Assembly (NCBI GenBank): GCA_017163975.1
Contig: JAFFSR010000244.1
Location: forward strand, 9,735,501 to 9,799,500
DNA: 64,000 nt
From: Anastatus disparis
Taxonomy: Eukaryota; Arthropoda; Insecta; Hymenoptera; Eupelmidae
Direction: 5' to 3'
The notes beneath the pieces were generated by a model. That model saw only the letters and a program-made list of their open reading frames with translations, did not search any database and had not been told where the DNA came from. Shown one piece after another: positions 39,101-48,100 of the stretch. The position numbers and the translations under genes were made by a program. Position 1 is the stretch's first letter, and the number at the start of each line of letters is the position of its first letter.

Positions 39101-42100
39101 ACTCGATTGCTGCAGCTCCGACATGCCGTTAAGCTATTATTTTAATCCACGTAACAATCAAGTTATATTTTCTGCTAAAAATAAACATAAAAATTATGGA
39201 ACGGGAATAGAAAATAACTGTTTTATATTTATGACAAAGGGTTCGATCATACGGACCAAAATGAAAGAATTCATAAATAGATAATAAATACAAAATAAGT
39301 ATGCCCTATTGAAAAAGATCACGTGAATAATTTACGTAAATTTTTCACGTGATTTTTGTTTCATTTCATCACGTGAATTATTCACGTAAATTATTCACAT
39401 GAATTTTATATTTTTAATATAAGAAGTATTTCAATAAATATAATCTCTCAAATCAAAAGTATTTCAATTAATATGATTTTGCAAATTAAAAGTATTCAAA
39501 TTAATATGATTTTTCAAATAAAATATGAGTCACTAGAAAAAAATTTGTGTTTCATTTCATTACGTGAATTATTTACGTAAATTATTCACGTAAATTATTT
39601 GCGTGAATTATTCACGTGAATAATTTACGTAAATAATTCACGTAATGAAATGAAACACAAATTTTTTTCTAGTGACTCATATTTTATTCGAAAAATCATA
39701 TTAATTGTATCACTTTTTGTAAACTTTTACAAATAAACACATATCTGTCTATTTAATTGAAATACTTTTGATTTGAGAGATTACATTTATTGAAATACTT
39801 CTTATATTAAAAATATAAAATTCACGTGAATAATTTACGTGAATAATTCACGTGATGAAATGAAACAAAAATCACATGAAAAATTCACGTAAATTATTCA
39901 CGTGATCTTTTTCAATAGGGTGTTACTATTTAAAAAGTGATATCACAACTTAATAAAATAATAAAGTACACGCAATAATGTCGCAAATACAAAAAAAAAA
40001 GTATAGATCAATATTCATCCATCTAAATAATAAGTTTTAAGAAATATAATAAATTAGATTAAAACGAAGGTTATAAATACCGTAACATAAAAATGCAGTC
40101 CATACACAGAGAAAAATTATACAGGAAAAATTATTATTTTTTATTTTCATCAAAGGACATACTTGATTATGTCTAAAAATGACCGTTTAAGCGGTAAGAA
40201 TTAATACATGCCTAAAAATATTTAATTGATATTTTTAAAATTTTTACTATGTTTGTAAGAATTTTTAACGAGTTCCTTCTAGTTTCGGTATCCATAAAAG
40301 GTACCACTAAGAACTTAATTTTTCCCCTATAGTTTCTGCTCTGGGCACATATTTGGTGAAGAGACTAACTAGACATCTAGAGTATTTATACTTATGATTT
40401 TACATATAAATACAGTCAAAAATACTGTATATTCTATCTAAATATAGTATTTTTTACTATGAAAGTATTTGTATGGTCCTCAAAATGTATATTATGTCAT
40501 CTTCCCTGTTAAAATTATTTTCTTAAAGTTATTTTTATACAAGTATTATTTGTCATCTAAGCGGAATGAAATTTTATTCAAATCTAAAAATAACTAGTCT
40601 GTAACTTTAGTCTATAATTCTAGTTATTTTCAGATTTTTATATAAAAAAAAAATTTCTCCTCATAAGTATGCGTGAGAAACAGATACATAAATTATCAAA
40701 ACTAAGCAAGTTATGAATAATGCCAAAATAAACAACTTCGAACTAACATGTATAGCTTTGAGTATTCTTTCTATTTATATGAATTTTGATTATTATCAAT
40801 TTCGGTCATTTATTTACATGTTGACAGCGAGTAAACATACCTAGTTATAACATATAGTTAAATATTCTTCCTTAGATTTGTTTGGTTAACCAATTTTCAC
40901 AATGTTGTCAATTTAATGAAAAAATAACGATAAAATCTAGAAGGGAAGTGAGCAGTAATCCCAAAACGTAAGCTAAATATTTAAATGGTTAAGTAACGAA
41001 AAATAAAGATATATAGATTTTTAAACTCTTTTAATCAATAAATTCTTTTTATACTAAACAATTTTAAAGCATTAGCAATAGAGTTTTCATACGCATTTTT
41101 ATTTATGTACATTCCATGTACATACAGATGTAAGTTTTTCTCTGAACAAAGAATCGGGTTCATTCGTTTGATGTGTACAATGCCACTTCAACAACGCGCG
41201 CAAGGGATCACTAAGTGCACCCTTGAGAACTAAGATATTTCGAAGTAAGCATACAGTTTCACCAAGTCCTTATGTTTATGTCTGTATTTATGTTAGCATG
41301 CACCAATTTGGGGCAGGCATTTACCATTTTCCAACTTCTCGTGCAACTGCATCTTTGCGGGAGAGTAACAAAAAAGTTTTTCTGCATAAAAGAAACGACG
41401 ACGAGACAAAAAACGTGTTTTAAATTTCACGCGTTCAAAAAAAATTCTATGTCAGTTTTTATATCCTAAAAATAATTATATAAATTTATTGAAAATCAAT
41501 TTTTTTATTTTATTTCATTTAACATGGTTGTATTTATGCTATAATTGCGATGCTTATTAACACTGATGGTTTTCAACGTGTTTGTTAATAAAGCTCATGT
41601 AACATATAATGATGCTCGCATCAATCAGACGAGACCAGGATTTGAATTTGGGGCATCGAGTTAATCCATTGCTCTATACAGAATGAGTTACTAAAGACTA
41701 CATACAAACCACGTGATAGAAAATAATACATTTTTATTAGTATTTTAAATTAATTTCATTAAACATAATTGATAGGATCCAATTATATTTTTTTTTTTTT
41801 TAATTTCAATGAATATAACTGTACTGTTAAAAATTACCAAAAAATACATGAAATTTAATGTGGTTCTGAATAAAATTTTTACATGAAGTTTAATGTGTTT
41901 AAAGTGATATTAAAATATAATATGCATGAAAAATAATTTTTTTAACATAAATTTAATGCAGATTTGCATAAAAATTAATACACTTTGTATTAATTTCATG
42001 TGACTTAATGTAATTTTACTATGGAATCACATGAAAAAATTACATGAATTTGAATGCAAAAATTACACGAATTTGAATGCGAAAATTACATGAAAACTAG

Positions 42101-45100
42101 TTCTAGTAAACGTATTAAATTACATGTACACATTAAAAGCAAATTTCATTTAATTTTTGCATTAAATTTTTTTTTATTTTGAATTAAAATTCATATTATT
42201 TAATAGTAAAATTACAGTATTTTCATGCAAATCTACATTAAAATTATATTAAAAAATATTTATGTTCATATGTATTATATTTTAATATCACTTTAATAGC
42301 CAAAACACATTAAACTTCATAAGCAATTTTCATTGAAAATTAATGTACATGCATTAAATTTAACATTTTTTTCAATAGAGTGATTGAAATAAAAAGGTTT
42401 ATGTTACATTTATCATTAAAATATTTTCAATATAATATGAAAAGTGACATTTTATTCATAACTGTTATTTATTGTTTTTTATCCAAATGTATTATAGCGA
42501 ACTAGGGGTGTGCGAGTGCTCGAATGATCGAATTCGAGTCAAATCGAGTTTTTTCTTCGAGTTCGAGCAAAGTACTCGAGATCGTCGATTACTCGAAAAA
42601 AGGCGAACTATTCGAAAAAATATGAATAATTCGAATAACTCGAGTTACTCGAATGACTAGGGCTGCTCAATAGATTCGAGTAACTCGAAAAGTTCGAGTT
42701 TAATACTCGACTTTACTCGAAGTTAGTTTAAAATTGATCCCAAAATTCGACCTGAACAGACGGACAAACAGAATTCAAAGCAAATTAATGAAAAAAGAGT
42801 AAAAAATAATTTTTTTCGTGTAAATGAGAACTAATTACTACAGAATAATAAACTAGTTATTCAAGTAGCTCGATTCATCCAAGTAACTCGAATCATTTGA
42901 ATAACTCGAGTTATTCGAGTAGTTCATATTTTTTCGAGTAGCTCGAAAAGTTCGGGTTAATACTAGACTCGACTCGAACTCGTCGAGTCGAGTAATTTAT
43001 TCGAGTAACTCGTAAAATCGAGTACTCGCACACCCCAAAGCAAACGAGATTCGGTTTCGAAAGTTTATAAAATCAAGCCTATTTTTAACAAAGTTTATTA
43101 TTATCGTAAGCACTATTAAGATTATATATAAATGTCTGGTCGAAATAAGTGGTTTTAATTAATTACTATATCTTTAAAAAAAAAACTCTTTACCAAGTAT
43201 TATTCTATACATTAAATAAAATATTCGTGCTACACAGAAGTTGTAGACGACTCAACTTATCAATTATTATATTTATAATTAAAATAAAAACATTTTTTAT
43301 GATAAGAAAAATGTAAATTATTAATAAAAAATAATATTAAAATGCATATACACAATAATCAATTTATTTTCTAAAAGATTAACTCAATACCTCCGTAATA
43401 CAGCTTTATACCTTATTAATATGTAGCTAGCGCAACCAGGATCCTTATCAATTTACACAACTGCAATGTAGGAATGTACTGAATAGTTCATTTTATGGTT
43501 CATTTGTTACTCTTAAATCATCCCTCAGAAATATCAAACTATTAATTTTTTGTTGTTAAATACTACCGCAGTCATTGCTAAATTCTATAAATTCAGAAGA
43601 AATGCATTTAATAATAAACTGACTGCATTTGCATAATTCAATCGCAATAAAATAGAAACGAAATATGCCCTTGAGATTGCACTAATGTATCACGATTGTG
43701 ACAAAAAATAATGACTATACTAAATTAACATTAAACCGACAAAGTGAATGTTCCTCGGAAACAATTTGAGCAACATAATTTTGCGGTATAAATTTACAAA
43801 GCAACAAATTAACAACAAAATATACAGTAGTTAATTTACTATTATACAGTATTGCTAAATTTACAAAATTTAACAGATTAACAACAAAATTTGACGTTGA
43901 TATTATTTAAGTATCTAAATTATATCAAAAGACATAAGTGCAAAAGAATTTCAATTTAATATTGAGTTTATTTAGCTATAACTTCAAGACAAGACTCTTT
44001 TCTTTAATTTTAATCTTTAAAAAGAAGATTATGGAATTTTCTTTCTTTGAGTGTTATTTTAATTAATAAAATTTTATCTTTTAAATAGTTAACAAAGTCA
44101 TTGACTGTTAATTTTTAGAATTAAATACCTTCGTGTTTATTTTTGAAAAATATATCGATAAATTATAATTTAATCATTACAAGTAAGCAAAATTTATTTG
44201 ATCTTGACAGAAATTCTTCTTATTTGATCATACAATAGATTTTTTCTTATATACTGTTAGTACCGAAAAAATTATGTTTGGAATATAATAACTTTTAAAA
44301 ACATCTAACGTCTATAAGAGAAATATTATTAAATTTAAGAATATTTTTTATAAACCTGAAAATTCTTTCTGGAATCTAATAATTTATTTTTCACTTAAAA
44401 AAATGATGTTGAATTTATGTATTTTCATTTAATGTTTTGATTCTGTTTTAATGCTTTATTGGAAGTGAAAATGGAAGATCATATATTTTTCCTTATAGAG
44501 CCGTGTTGGGTTGGTTGGATTCCAATGCGATTTGTAAATGAACTTACATACAAAATACATTTTGTAAATGAACTTATGTACAAAAGCGCATTTATGCTCC
44601 GGAGGATCTGATAGATCTCTTTACTAGATGTGCATCTATAAGCGAAGACTAAGGGAGGGATTAGGGATTTGGCTGGTGTGCATCTTTCGACTCTCTGCCT
44701 GTTGAGATTAAACATTATCCGTTTCTCAGCAGGTTCAAAATAGCAGAGAAGAGGTACTTGTTCAACCTCGATTAATATTTTAGATTATAATTTATATTTG
44801 TATTCGTTATATGTTTAGATATCAGGTGTAACTGTATTTGAATGTGTTTGATTATATTGTATTGACGAGGTTTCTATGCTATTACTTATGCTTTATTTTA
44901 TACTATTTTATTATATTTTTGTTAAATTTTATTATTTTGACTGATGGATTTTGTATTTTATAGCACTATTGAATATATTTTATCGATTTTATGTACAATA
45001 TTTATGTAAAGTGTTATGTAACATAGTATACATTGCATTACACGTATTTTTGTATTCTATTACTAAATAAATATTTATATATCTATTACTATTAATAATG

Positions 45101-48100
45101 TATAAATTAGTTAACTATTAATACAGTTCACGTGTTTGTTTTCATGATTTGGAACAAAAGATTTAGATATTCAATTAAAAGAAATCTGAATCTTCTAACC
45201 AAGTTTTCCACTTTATCAAATGGTTCTTTTTATAATATATGCAATTGATTGACATACGTAACAAAATATGTTCGATTGTAATTCTCCAAAGGGATTTAAA
45301 CTTTTGATAACATTGATCGGAATTTCTAAAGCCTCAAACCTAACCCATATATGCTCTACAAATATGTTCGGAATGTCACTATCTCCTCATTTCCCATCCC
45401 TTCAAAGTCTTTCCCACCTCTATTCTCCTAAGCCAAGTTAGCGGAACATTACGTGAATCAGTTCCCACATATTGGCAACTGTGGTATACATTCACTTGCT
45501 AATTAGTAAAGTCTATACACGCATATATATGTGTATATATATGTGCGTGTGCGTATATATGTATACCTAAATATATATGTCAATGTATACACCTATAGAT
45601 GTGTACATACCTGTAACAGTACAGCTGGTGGCATAACCGCCAATCCGACCAATAAATCCGCGGCTGCCAAGCTAGATACGAAACAATTAGTGACGGACCG
45701 CAGACGTCTCGTCGTAATTACGGCTGCGATCACTAGCGTGTTGCCGACCTGCAATTGAATTAAACCATACACACCCCTCTCAATTTTCTGCTCTTACTAT
45801 AGATAGTGTCAGCAATCCAAATCCCAGTAACATCGTTTTCAGTTTACTGCTGGATGTTGGTTCGCTACTATTACAATCGAATTGTATATTATAAAGGTAC
45901 ATTTAAGAAACTAATGGAATTTCCATCACAAAGGGATCCGTTTAATTGCAGAAGAAATTTTTCTTATTATATCGCTAATAGAAAATTTCTCCAACAAAGA
46001 GAGTGCGTAGCATTTAAATCTTATATTCTTCTAGCATTGAAATATTTTTTCTGATGTAAAATTATCAAGTAAGTTGCGTTTATTTGATTCAATATTCAAT
46101 TTTTTTTCAAATTTATGAGTATATTATTTCTGAATTATAGGACTTAAAAAAAAAGAAAACATCTATAAGGTAATGTTTAAAATCTTAGTATAAACTTTTT
46201 TTAAACATTAATTAATTTATAAAGTTCAATAAATAATTATATGTTCCAAAAATCTAACCAAATCTTGATTTTTTCACTTATTTTTGCTATTTTAATCGTT
46301 CGTTTATTTTCATTTTTTTTCATTTTCTCACATCAATTTTTTTAAATTTTCATAGTTTTAGTAGATATGAGGATTAATAACCGTTTGATATAATTTCCTA
46401 TGTTCCCTTATTCAATATCTATTTCTGGGTATTCTTTGTAACCACTTTATGATCGTACGATTTTAAAATAATTATTTTAGAAGATTATTACTATAATATT
46501 TAAAAATTAAAATCTTTTGATTGAAAAAGAAGAGTATTTTGAAAAGTCATAATGCAAACAAATTTTTCTATAAAACTATATTCTTGAAATAGCTACTTTA
46601 ATGTGATTATTTGTTTCTCGTTGTATAAAATATCCGTTGCAAAATATACTATTATAAATTTTAAAATTTGGACAAATCTGCTCATAATTTTGAAAAAGTC
46701 GAGCACTGGACTAAATGGACGTAATTTTTTTCATAGTTTTATATGAGAAAAAATATCTTAAGGTTCGAAGAAAACCAAAAACCGAAATGCAATACACTCT
46801 CTTTATAAATCTAAAAAAACTCCTCTATGTATAAAAAGAATCTGTTATATTTCGTATGAAACGTATTTTGTATAATAAGTAGATTCATTTTAATATGATT
46901 CTCAGTTTTTTATATTGACGGTCAAGCTCATTGTTAATTGAAAGATAAAAAAAGATATTTTCAATTTTCAATCATGATAATTATTTAAATGTAATATAAA
47001 AGTTCTTGTAAAAGAGTGAAAAAAAACTTTACTTTTAAAATAAAGTTTTTTCTTAAAATAATAATTTATTATATGATTTTGACATAGGGAAGACTAAAAA
47101 AATTAAACAAATATTTTGAATTTTAAGAAAAGAAATTAATTTAACTTTTTCTCTAAAAATGTATAAGGTGACAAGTTCAAAAATCTTAAAATTAGTGTTA
47201 CTTATTAAAATACTCATTTTGATTATAACAAAAGCTTTTGAACAAAAAATAAAGTTTTTTGCTTTTTAAAAGCACGGCCTTTTATTTAAATAAGTATAGT
47301 GTTAAAAGCTTCTCGCTTGTATTATTTTAATTGAAGAACAAAAATTCGAGTAAAATATTCTCTTTACTTTGATCTGAAGTATTTTGAAAATTTTCCAAGA
47401 AATACTTTCTGCATTACTTTAATTACACAAAGGAAATTCAAATAAAAGCTTTTTTACATTTAATTCGAGATAATTCTTAAATTTTTTGAAATAATTTAAC
47501 AAATTAAACAATACAATTCATAAAATTAGAAAGACGCAAATATAATTTATATGCGTTTGTAGAGGGAAATTTTATCAAATTATACTAACGTGTAAATAAG
47601 AAGAACGTGTTTTGAATTTTGTATCGAAGACGAGAAAGAAGAATAAAATGTAAGTAAAATACACATATAGTTTTCTATAGCCAAAGGAAAATTCTTTGAG
47701 AAATTTCATTGAATTACGCGAATGTTTTTACGTGCTTTTGACATTATAATAGTATAAAGAAAACTTAATATTCTCCAAACAAAAGATATTCTCAAAAAGT
47801 TCTAATATGTCAATAAATAGAATAAAAAAAATTTGTTTGAAGAAATTACCAAAGCTTACATTCATGTTATATTTTCAATAATAAGTCTCGTTCACCATAA
47901 AGGCAATGCGTTACGTGAAAAATTAAAAAAAATGAGTTTAACTGCATCGATAGTTTATGATACTTTTTATACAAACTAAAATATATGTTACTTTTGTAAA
48001 AACGAAAAAACAATGTTCCCATATATCAAAACTCTATTTCCAGAAGTAAATTCGACGATGACACAAGGGCGAAGAAGAAAAAAAGAAGCAGTGAAATAGA

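Larger units (their letters stand above)
18199..45610 (-). other. Receptor intron 2 (27.4 kb)
   Basis: GT at 45610-45609 and AG at 18200-18199. Host of most mobile elements in the window and of the disrupted nested gene. GC-richer patches without an assigned feature are 26840-27140, 27480-27560, 37610-37700 and 37880-38020. They could be enhancers or alternative exons, but no open frame or splice pair convinces me. Confidence 0.8.

Noticed and set aside
39304..39920. CRISPR-like or satellite array
   Set aside because: The repeated words occur in both orientations within a palindrome with defined inverted ends and have no unique spacers; it is a fold-back element in a eukaryotic genome.
44479..44715. 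78-codon minus-strand frame
   Set aside because: It is antisense to the LINE 3' fragment.
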